Source of the DNA: Niallia circulans
Lineage (GTDB): Bacteria > Bacillota > Bacilli > Bacillales > Cytobacillaceae
Assembly (NCBI RefSeq): GCF_003726095.1
Contig: NZ_CP026031.1
Span: 5,086,001-5,150,000, forward strand
Reading direction: 5' to 3'
DNA: 64,000 nucleotides
Each line of letters starts with the position of its first letter. Within the stretch, counting starts at the first letter, position 1. The notes under the pieces are model-generated. The model was not told the DNA's origin. It saw only the letters and a list, made by a program, of their open reading frames with translations, and searched no databases. Of the stretch, positions 8,729-16,863 are shown piece after piece. A program made the translations under genes and the position numbers.

Positions 8729-8754
8729 CGCTATATGACATTTGTCATATAGCG
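8729..8754 (-). promoter_or_regulatory. Probable DesR operator upstream of des
   Basis: A perfect 12-bp inverted repeat, CGCTATATGACA and its complement around TT. It lies directly upstream of the predicted des -35, where DesR sites lie in B. subtilis. A further half site, CATGTCATG, lies at about 8719-8727, closer to the promoter. Assignment to DesR is inference from position. Confidence 0.65.
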
Positions 8755-8837
8755 ATTTTTCTCGCTTCAAAAAGTCCTGTAAACGAAAGAGGAAAGCATA
8801 AAGAGATAAATAAAATAAAATAAAATAAAAAATAAGG

Positions 8838-8866
8838 TTGCATAATTTTACACTTTGTAATAGAAT
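8838..8866 (+). promoter_or_regulatory. Probable promoter of the threonyl-tRNA synthetase leader
   Basis: TTGCAT at 8838-8843 and TAGAAT at 8861-8866 with a 17-base spacer. It is divergent to des and lies just before the first T-box element. Confidence 0.5.
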
Positions 8867-8884
8867 ATTTAAAAAATTGATTAT

Positions 8885-9140
8885 AAAAAGCTTTGATAAG
8901 GACATGAGCTACTATTTCGGTTTCCAGAGAGGGAAGAATTGCTGAAAACTTCCTAACGCAGAATAAGTATCTTACCACCTTTGAGCCGTATTGGGGAATT
9001 TATAGTATCCAATACCGTAGATGCAAACGTTATTGTACCAAGCCATGAAAAACACTGTGTATTTTTCATGGGAATTTGGGTGGAACCACGGGTAAACGCA
9101 CTCGTCCCTTTCATTAGGGATGAGTGCGTTTTTTGTTTTT
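8885..9140 (+). ncRNA. T-box riboswitch 1 (threonine)
   Basis: The leader holds the T-box sequence TGGAACCACGG at about 9081-9092. It is followed by a terminator stem, ACGCACTCGTCCCT with its complement, and T6 ending near 9140. Upstream are AGAGAGGGAAGAA and the specifier-loop region, where ACC (threonine codon) stands at 8974-8976 followed by A. Binding of uncharged tRNA-Thr would favour the antiterminator and read-through. The boundaries are approximate. Confidence 0.9.
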
Positions 9141-9157
9141 ACAATTTCATAATAGGC

Positions 9158-9400
9158 GATGAAAAGGACATGAATTATTTTTACTGTTATCAGAGAGGGA
9201 AGAATAGGTGTGAACTTCCTAGCAAAGGAAAATAATTTACCACCTTTGAGCTATATTGGTGAACGAGAAGTAGTCAATATCGTGTATGCAGCGTTACTGC
9301 ACCAAGCCATAAGAAAACCACTGTGTTTTTTTATGGGAATTTGGGTGGAACCACGGGTGAAGACACTCGTCCCTTTCGTTAGGGACGAGTGTTTTTTTGT
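9158..9400 (+). ncRNA. T-box riboswitch 2 (threonine), tandem copy
   Basis: Second full T-box. It has a similar AGAGAGGGAAGAA stem I segment, a specifier ACC at 9239-9241, TGGAACCACGGG at 9346-9357, and a terminator of ACACTCGTCCCT with its complement followed by seven T residues. It sits immediately upstream of the synthetase ribosome site. Two elements in series give a tighter, AND-like response to threonyl-tRNA depletion; B. subtilis thrZ is known to carry several. Confidence 0.9.
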
Positions 9401-9427
9401 ACCAAAAAATGATAAGGAGTGAACAAA

Positions 9428-11338
9428 ATGATTAAGGTAGTATTAGCAGATGGGAGTATGAAGGAATATCCAAAAGGAAGCACAGTCGCGGAAATTGCGG
9501 AGTCTATTAGTGTGAGCTTAAAGAAGAAAGCAGTTGGAGCAAAGATCAATGACGAATGGTTTGTAGATATGAGCCATCAAATAGAAGAGGATGTTCATTT
9601 AGCAATCATTACAATAGATTCGGAAGAAGGTGTATCGATTATGCGCCATTCCAGTGCCCACGTCATGGCACAAGCGATCAAACGATTGTATCCCAATGTA
9701 CAGTTAGCAATTGGACCAGTGGTTGAGGATGGTTTTTATTATGATATGAAGCTTGCTCACAGTTTAACTTCCTATGATTTGCAAGCCATTGAAAAAGAAA
9801 TGAAGAAAATTATCAAGGAAAACCTTCCTTTTACTCGCAAAGAAGTATCGTTCGAGGAAGCGCAACAGCTTTTTGAAGAGAAAGAAGAGATATTTAAATT
9901 GGAGCTCTTAGAGACTATACCAAGCAATGAATCGATTTCCCTTTATCAGCAGGGAGAGTTTATTGATTTATGCCGTGGCACTCATCTTCCTTCGACTGGT
10001 TTTATTAAAGCTTTTAAATTAATGCGTGTATCTGGTGCCTACTGGAGAGGGGACAGTGAGAGGGAAGTATTGCAACGTGTGTACGGTGTTGCCTTTTCTA
10101 GTCATCAGCAATTAGCAGATTACTTAGAAATGATCGAAGAAGCAGCCAAACGAGACCATCGGAAGCTAGGAAAGCAATTAGAGCTGTTTATGTTCTCAGA
10201 AGAAGCGCCTGGCATGCCGTTTTATTTACCGAAAGGACAAATCATTCGCAATGAATTAGAGCAATTTTCGAGAGAGCTTCAAGGCGAGGCGGATTATGAA
10301 GAAGTAAGAACTCCTTTAATGATGAATGAGCGAATGTGGAAGCAATCAGGCCACTGGGATCATTATCATGAAAACATGTACTTTTCCGAAGTGGATGAAC
10401 AAAAGTTTGCGTTAAAGCCAATGAATTGTCCAGGACATATGCTTATCTTCAAAAATAGTCTCTATTCCTATCGCGATTTGCCGATTCGCTTATCGGAATT
10501 TGGGCAGGTACATCGTCATGAATATAGTGGTGCACTAAACGGAATGTTACGTGTTCGTACATTTTGCCAGGATGATGCCCATCTGTTTGTAAGAGAAGAT
10601 CAAATAGAAGCAGAGATTAAAAGCATTTTTCAGTTAATCGATAAAGTTTACCGTACTTTTGGATTTGCATACACTGTAGAGCTGTCTACTAGACCAGAAG
10701 ATTCATTGGATGGGGATGACATTTGGGAATTAGCAGAGGGAGCATTAAGAAATGTTTTAGAACAGCTAAAAATAGATTATATTCTTAATGAAGGTGATGG
10801 CGCATTTTATGGTCCGAAAATTGATTTTCATATAAAGGATGCTTTAAAAAGAAGCCATCAATGTGCAACAATTCAGCTTGATTTTCAAATGCCAAAGCTC
10901 TTTAACTTAGCCTATATCAACGAAAACAATGAAAAAGTCTGTCCAGTTGTTATTCACCGTGCTATCTATGGGTCGCTTGATCGATTCTTTGGCATATTAA
11001 TTGAACATTTTGCAGGTGGCTTTCCTGTTTGGCTTGCACCAGTGCAGGTGGAAATTATTCCGGTATCCAATGTTCATCTAGATTATTGTCTAGAAGTTCA
11101 AGCGGTTTTAAAAGAAGCAGGAGTAAGAGTAAAGATAGACGACAGCAATGAAAAGTTAGGGTATAAAATCCGGGCAGGACAAATGCAAAAGATTCCCTAT
11201 TTGCTTGTATTAGGGGATAAAGAAAAGGAACAAAATGCTGTAAATGTGAGAAAATATGGAGAAGAGCAGTCAAAAGGTTTTTCTTTAGAAGCGTTTAAAC
11301 AAATGATCGAAATGCAAATAATAGAAAGAAGCTTATAA
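9428..11338 (+). CDS. thrS: Threonyl-tRNA synthetase (ThrS/ThrZ type)
   Basis: Class II synthetase charging tRNA-Thr, 636 residues, full length. Order: TGS domain (residues ~1-60), editing domain with RHSSAHVMAQA (HxxxH type) and CRGTHLP, catalytic core with motif 2 region EFGQVHRHEYSGALNGMLRVR and motif 3 VVIHRAIYGSLDRFFGILIEH, then the anticodon-binding domain. The start is the ATG at 9428; the upstream GTG at 9419 overlaps the AAGGAG ribosome site. The two threonine T-boxes and my recollection of sequence similarity point more to the inducible ThrZ paralogue than to housekeeping ThrS, but I cannot separate them here. A terminator follows the gene. Confidence 0.95.
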   Translation: MIKVVLADGSMKEYPKGSTVAEIAESISVSLKKKAVGAKINDEWFVDMSHQIEEDVHLAIITIDSEEGVSIMRHSSAHVMAQAIKRLYPNVQLAIGPVVEDGFYYDMKLAHSLTSYDLQAIEKEMKKIIKENLPFTRKEVSFEEAQQLFEEKEEIFKLELLETIPSNESISLYQQGEFIDLCRGTHLPSTGFIKAFKLMRVSGAYWRGDSEREVLQRVYGVAFSSHQQLADYLEMIEEAAKRDHRKLGKQLELFMFSEEAPGMPFYLPKGQIIRNELEQFSRELQGEADYEEVRTPLMMNERMWKQSGHWDHYHENMYFSEVDEQKFALKPMNCPGHMLIFKNSLYSYRDLPIRLSEFGQVHRHEYSGALNGMLRVRTFCQDDAHLFVREDQIEAEIKSIFQLIDKVYRTFGFAYTVELSTRPEDSLDGDDIWELAEGALRNVLEQLKIDYILNEGDGAFYGPKIDFHIKDALKRSHQCATIQLDFQMPKLFNLAYINENNEKVCPVVIHRAIYGSLDRFFGILIEHFAGGFPVWLAPVQVEIIPVSNVHLDYCLEVQAVLKEAGVRVKIDDSNEKLGYKIRAGQMQKIPYLLVLGDKEKEQNAVNVRKYGEEQSKGFSLEAFKQMIEMQIIERSL

Positions 11339-11342
11339 AAAT

Positions 11343-11374
11343 AGGGGATTCAATCGAATTTGATTGAATCCCCT
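11343..11374. terminator. Terminator between thrS and the DUF4395 gene
   Basis: AGGGGATTCAATC pairs perfectly with GATTGAATCCCCT around six bases, followed by TTATATT. It lies between convergent genes. Confidence 0.8.
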
Positions 11375-11379
11375 TTATA

Positions 11380-11802
11380 TTATAAGCTCCGCTTATACTG
11401 ATATTTTTTCCATTGAAACCGGATAAAGCAACCAATACAAAAACCTAGTATGGCAATAATCGAAGAAAGCCCAACTATAATAGAAAAGATATAGCCAAGA
11501 ACATTCCAATCTAAGAAAAAGGAAAGGGAACCTATTGCCAAGCATACTACAGCAATTATCTGGTTAAATTGCTGCTGATCCCAATCCTCTTGATGATATT
11601 CCTTCAGGGGTTTTTTTAGAAAGATACTCGCTGCTTTCATAATAGGATTCCATTGAAATAATAATCCACAGAGTCCTGCGATAAGTGGAATTAGCATGAT
11701 CCAGTATTGCTGAAAAACTAAACTAAGTAATACAGATAGAAAAATAGTCCATTGATTTGTTCGGACTATTGGTACTGGAATTGTTTTAAGCAGATTAGTC
11801 AT
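11380..11802 (-). CDS. DUF4395 family membrane protein
   Basis: Small integral membrane protein of 140 residues. The N-terminal IPVPIVRTNQWTIFLSVLLSL is characteristic of DUF4395, whose function is unknown. About four hydrophobic segments are seen, at roughly residues 17-32, 34-50, 82-105 and 107-125, with a basic C-terminus (WKKYQYKRSL). I chose the ATG at 11800-11802 because AAAGG lies about nine bases upstream; the in-frame TTG three codons earlier is too close to it. No partner gene is obvious, and the next gene on the strand is an XRE regulator. Confidence 0.75.
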   Translation of the reverse strand: MTNLLKTIPVPIVRTNQWTIFLSVLLSLVFQQYWIMLIPLIAGLCGLLFQWNPIMKAASIFLKKPLKEYHQEDWDQQQFNQIIAVVCLAIGSLSFFLDWNVLGYIFSIIVGLSSIIAILGFCIGCFIRFQWKKYQYKRSL

Positions 11803-11875
11803 CAAAACCAACCTTTCTTATAAGAATTATGTATATTATACGCTCTTATAAGAAATTTGTTAAGTTAATAAGCTC

Positions 11876-12265
11876 TTATTTATTTTGCTTTTCGTCCTCT
11901 AAGAAACGCCAGAGTCTATATAGCTGTGAAACGGCCTTTTCTGGGTTGCTAATAAGATGGTTATATAGGGTCGGGTATTTCTGCAATTGAGTTAGCAGCT
12001 CTGCTTCTTCACTCGTCATACTATTATCCGATACTTTACTATGATAGCTAGCTCGAGTTTCCTTTGCTTCTGATCTACCTAGGAGGTAATCAGTGCTTAC
12101 ATCAAAATAATCTGCTAATTTTTGTAAGGTATCTGTATCAGGTTTTCGATTACCTGTTTCGTATCCTGAGATAGATACTTTTGTTACATTCATTGCATTC
12201 CCAAGCGTTTGTTGAGAAATGTTGGCAGATTTCCGCAATTGTCTCAATCTTTCTGGAAAATTCAT
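11876..12265 (-). CDS. XRE family transcriptional regulator
   Basis: DNA-binding protein of 129 residues. The N-terminal Cro/C1-type helix-turn-helix spans about residues 6-62 (RLRQLRKSANISQQTLGNAMNVTKVSISGYETGNRKP). The C-terminal region holds TSEEAELLTQLQKYP and a helical tail, the usual layout of SinR/ImmR-like repressors. Its promoter on the minus strand has TATAAT at 12295-12300 overlapped by the dyad at 12302-12318, suggesting autoregulation. It is divergent from a second small XRE gene, an arrangement like a CI/Cro switch, although no other phage genes lie near. Confidence 0.85.
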   Translation of the reverse strand: MNFPERLRQLRKSANISQQTLGNAMNVTKVSISGYETGNRKPDTDTLQKLADYFDVSTDYLLGRSEAKETRASYHSKVSDNSMTSEEAELLTQLQKYPTLYNHLISNPEKAVSQLYRLWRFLEDEKQNK

Positions 12266-12301
12266 CTAAACCAGCTCCTAATTTCGTTACTTCTATTATA
12301 A

Positions 12302-12318
12302 GTTAACGTTTAGCTAAC
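12302..12318. promoter_or_regulatory. Operator-like dyad upstream of the XRE gene
   Basis: GTTAACGTTTAGCTAAC is an imperfect inverted repeat lying just upstream of the minus-strand TATAAT at 12295-12300, in the promoter spacer. Repression by the XRE protein itself is a guess. Confidence 0.45.
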
Positions 12319-12359
12319 AGTAAATAATGAATTTTTGTTAACAAATTCGGAATTATATA

Positions 12360-12389
12360 TTGAAGTAAACCACTTGTTTACCGTATAAT
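12360..12389 (+). promoter_or_regulatory. Promoter and operator of the small XRE gene
   Basis: TTGAAG (12360-12365), an 18-base spacer and TATAAT (12384-12389). The spacer is almost filled by the perfect dyad GTAAAC-CACTT-GTTTAC at 12365-12381, a good candidate repressor site. Confidence 0.55.
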
Positions 12390-12434
12390 TTTAATAAGGA
12401 AAAAAATGAGAATGGGGAAGATGAGGTGTAAAAA

Positions 12435-12656
12435 ATGCATCGGAATAAGCTGCGTATCATAAGAAAGCAATATGGCTATACCTATCAGATGATGGCTGAT
12501 AAGTTAGGAATTACAAAGTCTTATTATTGGCAAATAGAAAATGGTAAACGAGGATTATCTTATGAGCAAGCAGTACAGATATCTAGTATTTTTTCCAAAA
12601 CACCAGATGAGATTTTTCTTCCAGATTATATAAAGGTAAAAGACTGTTCGAGATAA
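12435..12656 (+). CDS. Small XRE family transcriptional regulator
   Basis: A 73-residue protein that is nearly all Cro/C1-type helix-turn-helix: LRIIRKQYGYTYQMMADKLGITKSYYWQIENGKR, then the third helix pair and a short tail. It is divergently transcribed from the larger XRE regulator and followed after 36 bases by an unknown 105-codon gene, probably in one operon. Ribosome site ATGAGGTG lies at about 12421. Target unknown. Confidence 0.8.
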   Translation: MHRNKLRIIRKQYGYTYQMMADKLGITKSYYWQIENGKRGLSYEQAVQISSIFSKTPDEIFLPDYIKVKDCSR

Positions 12657-12692
12657 GGGTGGTAGAATTTCAAGTGAATTAGGAGGCTTAAA

Positions 12693-13010
12693 GTGAAGGA
12701 GCAAATATACGTAACCGAGGAAAATCTTTTATTAATAAAAGAAGCATTGGATTTTAGTATACGAAATGCATCCAGAGGAATTCTATTCATTTTAGAAATG
12801 GTAAAGGAAAAAGTAACAACCAGTAATGACAGTAGTTTGAAGCTGGATGGAATGGAAATGGAGATTATTCTTGTTTCCTTAATCGAATATGGGATTAGTT
12901 TAATATCTTTTCATGCAGATAAAGGGAATTTATGCATGGAAGAAGCAATCAGAATTGATCAAATTAAGCAGTATTATCAAAGAAAAAATGGTCCGAAAAT
13001 GATGTGCTAA
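12693..13010 (+). CDS. Uncharacterised 105-residue protein
   Basis: I do not recognise the family. The GTG start at 12693 is supported by a perfect AGGAGG six bases upstream. The protein is helical and mildly acidic with no membrane segment or signal peptide: residues 1-45 form an amphipathic helical region (TEENLLLIKEALDFSIRNA), and the middle (LKLDGMEMEIILVSLIEYG) is hydrophobic. It lies directly behind the small XRE regulator and may work with it. It could be an anti-repressor or simply a regulator-linked protein; this is a guess. Confidence 0.65.
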   Translation: MKEQIYVTEENLLLIKEALDFSIRNASRGILFILEMVKEKVTTSNDSSLKLDGMEMEIILVSLIEYGISLISFHADKGNLCMEEAIRIDQIKQYYQRKNGPKMMC

Positions 13011-13102
13011 TCATTCTAAACACTCAATAGCTTAGATGGATTGGTTGATTTTCTTCTCATACTATGTAAGAGTAAAAGGACAAACATGAGAGGAAGATCA
13101 GA

Positions 13103-13918
13103 GTGGAAAAAAGAAAAGTTGGTTTCATTGGCTGTGGAAAAATGGCTCAAGCAATGGTAAATGGAATGCTGCAGTCTTCTTTTTTGAGTAGAGAAGATAT
13201 TTTGGCTAGTACAAAGTCTGTGGAAAGCGCGCAAATGGTAAGGGAAACCTTTCATATAGAAACGACATTAGATAATAAAAAAGTAGCAAGCTTCGCAGAT
13301 GTACTTATTGTTGCAGTAAAACCACATTTATATGGAGAGGTCTTACAAGAAATTCTCTCCTATGTGAAGAATGAAACAATCATTGTTACAGTGGCAGCTG
13401 GAATAGAGATGGCATACATAGAATCACAGTTATCAAAAAATGCAAAGGTTATCCGCTCCATGCCAAATACTCCTTCTCTTGTCGGCGAAGGGATGACGGT
13501 ATTTTGTGCAAATGAAAGAGTTACAGAGCCAGAAATTGCTTTTATAATAGAAATGTTTGCAGCATTTGGGCAAGTAGAAGTTGTGGAAGAAAACTTAATG
13601 GACTATATTCCAGCGATTAGTGGTTCTTCTCCAGCCTATGTCTATATGTTTATTGAAGCATTGGCAGATGGCGGCGTTCGCAGTGGAATACCGAGAGAGA
13701 AAGCTTACAAGTTAGCTGCACAATCTGTTTTAGGAGCAGCAAAAATGGTCTTAGAAACAGGTAAGCATCCAGGAATATTGAAAGATGAAGTATGCACACC
13801 TGGTGGAGCGACAATTGAAGCAATTACTGCATTGGAACAAAATCAATTTAGAGGGACAATTTTGGCAGCAATGGAAAGCTGCGATCGCAAAAATCGCAGA
13901 ATGAAGAAGGAAAATTAA
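13103..13918 (+). CDS. proC: Pyrroline-5-carboxylate reductase
   Basis: Final enzyme of proline synthesis, reducing pyrroline-5-carboxylate with NAD(P)H in the cytoplasm; 271 residues. The Rossmann loop is GFIGCGKMAQAM near residue 7, followed by VAVKPHLY, RSMPNTPSLVGEGMT, and the C-terminal helical signature from ISGSSPAYVY through DEVCTPGGATIEAI. It starts at GTG 13103 after GAGGAAG. No other proline genes are adjacent and there is no T-box, so it is probably one of several proC paralogues, as in B. subtilis. Confidence 0.92.
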   Translation: MEKRKVGFIGCGKMAQAMVNGMLQSSFLSREDILASTKSVESAQMVRETFHIETTLDNKKVASFADVLIVAVKPHLYGEVLQEILSYVKNETIIVTVAAGIEMAYIESQLSKNAKVIRSMPNTPSLVGEGMTVFCANERVTEPEIAFIIEMFAAFGQVEVVEENLMDYIPAISGSSPAYVYMFIEALADGGVRSGIPREKAYKLAAQSVLGAAKMVLETGKHPGILKDEVCTPGGATIEAITALEQNQFRGTILAAMESCDRKNRRMKKEN

Positions 13919-14062
13919 TAAGTAATAAAAGTAGAAATTAGGAAATGTTTCACTATTATATTCTTTTTTCCTTTTATATAATATAAAAGAAAAATTTCAT
14001 AATGAAGAAGAATATAATTTAATTATATACATTTATCGAAATGTTATATTTATTGTAGCAAT

Positions 14063-14089
14063 CAGACCAGTTTAATGGTCTGTTTTTTT
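14063..14089 (+). terminator. Intrinsic terminator after proC
   Basis: CAGACCA pairs with TGGTCTG across six bases, followed by seven T residues. It separates proC from the polysaccharide cluster. Confidence 0.75.
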
Positions 14090-14209
14090 GTGTGCAATCT
14101 TTTGGTTTTCCTAATAATTAGGATGAAAAGTTTATGATTAATTTTTATATGTCGGGAAAAATATCAAAACAGTCTTAAATGGTGTGGTTAAAGAAGCGGG
14201 AGGAATTTA

Positions 14210-15823
14210 GTGTTGGATAAATATAAAGCAATATTTATTACGAGGATGACACAACAGTTAAATGAATTATTAAATAAACAAGCAACAGAGACCATAAAAA
14301 ATGAGGAAGTCTATCGGTTATTGCATACGATTAAAGGTACTTCTGGTACATTAGACTTGGATTTGTTATTCCATTTAGTTTCAGGGTTAATGGCAAAGGT
14401 GGAAGAGAGAGAAGGAGACTGGATTCAATCTGAATTAAAGAACTTTTTAAGCGAGTTACTTGATATTTGTGAGGAATACGAGCATTTTCACGAAGAGATT
14501 AATAAAATTCCTGATTTTAGAGATATTGACGTACCGCTTATTCAGCTAATTGATGATGATGTTTCTTTATTGATTTTTTTAAAGGAAATGCTGGAACGTA
14601 AAGGCTGGATGGTAATGGCAAATTCTAATGCGGAGAAGGCGATTGAGCAATTTTACAGAATGCAGCCAGATTGTATCATTATTGATATTAACCTGCCATT
14701 TAAAACTGGTTTAGATATCTTAGATGATATTCAGATGCATACAAAACACTCATTTGTTCCAAAGGTTATATGCAGTATTGATACTTCAAGAGAAAAGAGA
14801 ATAGCTGCATATAAGAAGGGCGCAGATGATTATATGGAAAAGCCACTCGATATGGAAGAATTTCTGATTCGAATTGAGAGACATATCGAGCGAAAGAAAA
14901 TCTTTGACCAGTCTGTATTAATTGATGAATTAACAGAAGTATATAATCGCAAGTTTTTAAAGGATTCGTATACTCGTTTTATTAGTGATACAGTTCGGAC
15001 AAAAACTTCTGGTACGATTGCTATTGTAGATATTGATTATTTTAAACGAGTCAATGATACATATGGTCACGTTGCAGGGGATAAGGTATTAAAAGCTTTT
15101 GCCCAATTCTTGAAAATAAATATTCGAACTACAGATACTCTTTTTCGTTTTGGTGGAGAAGAGTTTGTCATTCTTTTTCAACGAGCGGGAGAATCTGAAG
15201 TTATCGATGTATTAAATAGAATGTTGAAGCGTTTTTCAGGAATAGAATTCGAAGAAAGTGGTGGCAAATTTTCTTTGACCTTTTCTGCTGGTGTATTTGA
15301 AGTCATTTCAAATGATATACCATTAAATAAAGCACTTGAGAAGGCAGATGAGGCGCTTTATTTAGCCAAGGAAGATGGACGTGCTTGCATTCGAAGCACC
15401 AATAAAAGAAAGGAAGCAGCGAATAAAAAATTATTAAATATTTCGATTGTTGATGATGATTCTTTCATTCGTTCCATTTTAAAAAATATATTAGATTCCA
15501 TCGAGATAAATAACCTTACCATAAATGTCGCAGAATATGAAGATGGGATTCAATTTTTAGAATCCAAGCGATTACAAGAGAATGGGATGCATTTTCTCAT
15601 CTTGGATGGAATGATGCCTGTAATGGATGGCCTAGAGCTCCTGCAAATTGTTAAAAAGACGTCTTATCAGCATAATGCTCATATTTTAATGTTGACTGGC
15701 AGAAAAAGTGAACAAGATATTGCGGAAGCATTACGGTTAGGTGCAGATGATTATGTTACAAAACCATTCAGTATTAAAGAGTTACAGGCAAGAATAACAA
15801 GGTTAATTATGAGGATGATTTAA
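14210..15823 (+). CDS. Hpt-REC-GGDEF-REC diguanylate cyclase
   Basis: Multi-domain signalling protein of 537 residues, predicted to make cyclic di-GMP. Hpt domain at residues ~1-95 with phospho-transfer His39 (RLLHTIKGTSG). First receiver ~110-225 with Asp159 (IIIDINLP) and Lys211. GGDEF domain ~235-395 with an intact GGEEF active site at 315-319 and an RTTD inhibitory I-site at 306-309, exactly five residues ahead. Second receiver ~408-537 with Asp466 (LILDGMMP), Thr496 and Lys518. The start is GTG 14210 after GGGAGGA; TTG 14213 is possible. It is the first gene of a six-gene cluster with a glycosyltransferase and a hybrid kinase. The Hpt domain should accept phosphate from that kinase. Confidence 0.93.
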   Translation: MLDKYKAIFITRMTQQLNELLNKQATETIKNEEVYRLLHTIKGTSGTLDLDLLFHLVSGLMAKVEEREGDWIQSELKNFLSELLDICEEYEHFHEEINKIPDFRDIDVPLIQLIDDDVSLLIFLKEMLERKGWMVMANSNAEKAIEQFYRMQPDCIIIDINLPFKTGLDILDDIQMHTKHSFVPKVICSIDTSREKRIAAYKKGADDYMEKPLDMEEFLIRIERHIERKKIFDQSVLIDELTEVYNRKFLKDSYTRFISDTVRTKTSGTIAIVDIDYFKRVNDTYGHVAGDKVLKAFAQFLKINIRTTDTLFRFGGEEFVILFQRAGESEVIDVLNRMLKRFSGIEFEESGGKFSLTFSAGVFEVISNDIPLNKALEKADEALYLAKEDGRACIRSTNKRKEAANKKLLNISIVDDDSFIRSILKNILDSIEINNLTINVAEYEDGIQFLESKRLQENGMHFLILDGMMPVMDGLELLQIVKKTSYQHNAHILMLTGRKSEQDIAEALRLGADDYVTKPFSIKELQARITRLIMRMI

Positions 15824-15824
15824 T

Positions 15825-16862
15825 TTGGAACAAGAGGTAAGAGTATTACAAATTGTTAGTATCATCTTATTTGCTACTTTATTATGCTTATTAACTTATT
15901 TAGTCATTAGGAAAGTAATAGAGAATAGACAAAATAACCATATTAATGAGCGAAAAAAGCAGCTGATTGGACCAATTTTTTCCTATCTTCGGGAGGGGAA
16001 GGAAAGAGTGAAGGATATAATGCAATCAAGAATAGACAAGCAGGCAATTGAACAGGTTCTCACTGATTTTTCTGAGAGAATAGAAGGGGAACAGGAGGAA
16101 GAACGGCTTCACGAACTTGCTGACTTTTACTTGAAAGATAAATATCGGAAAGAAATAAAGTCTAGATATTGGAGTAAACGGATGAATGTACTTTATAAAA
16201 TAGAAGATTTTCATATGAAGGAAATGACACACCAGGTGATTAGTCGATTATCTAAAAGAAATTGTCATAAAGAAGAGAAAATCCAAATCTATCGGATTTT
16301 AGCAGCCTTTCAATATGATAACATTTGGAGCCTTATAAATAAGGATGAAGAGCTTACGGAAAAGAATTACCGTAGTATACTGCTCCGATTAAAACCTGAG
16401 AGTTTTAGGAAACTTATTCAACCTTTTTATTATTGTCGAGAAGCGTTACAATTAGCAACTTTAGACGTAATAAGCATGAAAAAGAAGGTAGAGTACATTC
16501 AGTTTTTAGAGGATGTTTTCGCAAAGTATGAGGAAGAGATTAGATTAAGGGCTTTGAAGGCAATAGCTGCAATAGGCTATGTGAGAAATATGGAAGATTA
16601 CGTTCTCTTGGCAGAGTCTGAAGTTTGGCAGGAAAGAATGATGGTTGCCAAACTATTAGGATCTAGAAGTAGCCTCGATAAATATATTCCTTTGTTAGTA
16701 AAGCTTCTTCATGATTCTTCTTGGTGGGTGCGATCTCAAGCAGCTGAATCCATCCTAAGCTTTAAAAAAGGCAGAGAGATTTTATTAGAAGTCATTAACG
16801 AATCAGAGGATAAGTTTGCTCAGGATATGGCCAGGGAATGGTTAAATAAAGGAGTTTATTAG
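15825..16862 (+). CDS. Membrane-anchored HEAT-repeat protein
   Basis: A 345-residue protein with one N-terminal membrane helix (residues ~8-30, VSIILFATLLCLLTYLVIRKV). It continues into a basic, charged helical linker and then helical repeats; the C-terminal third (VRNMEDYVLLAESEVWQERMMVAKLL, then LLHDSSWWVRSQAAESIL) looks like HEAT/armadillo repeats, which bind proteins. It starts at TTG 15825, one base after the cyclase stop, with GAGGATGA as ribosome site. Its place between the cyclase and the glycosyltransferase suggests a scaffold or an unrecognised c-di-GMP effector at the synthase; this is inference. No enzymatic motif is visible. Confidence 0.8.
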   Translation: MEQEVRVLQIVSIILFATLLCLLTYLVIRKVIENRQNNHINERKKQLIGPIFSYLREGKERVKDIMQSRIDKQAIEQVLTDFSERIEGEQEEERLHELADFYLKDKYRKEIKSRYWSKRMNVLYKIEDFHMKEMTHQVISRLSKRNCHKEEKIQIYRILAAFQYDNIWSLINKDEELTEKNYRSILLRLKPESFRKLIQPFYYCREALQLATLDVISMKKKVEYIQFLEDVFAKYEEEIRLRALKAIAAIGYVRNMEDYVLLAESEVWQERMMVAKLLGSRSSLDKYIPLLVKLLHDSSWWVRSQAAESILSFKKGREILLEVINESEDKFAQDMAREWLNKGVY

Positions 16863-16863
16863 C

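Noticed and set aside
8651..8905. N-terminal extension of the desaturase
   Set aside because: It covers the promoter and the DesR-like palindrome. The ATG at 8650 has its own ribosome site and gives the family's normal length.
8981..9422. Two overlapping plus-strand open frames of 84 and 70 codons
   Set aside because: They translate the T-box leaders; the repeated peptide (FFMGIWVEPRV) comes from the duplicated T-box sequence.
11876..13010. Prophage remnant
   Set aside because: Only the two XRE regulators hint at it; no integrase, structural genes or attachment repeats were seen.
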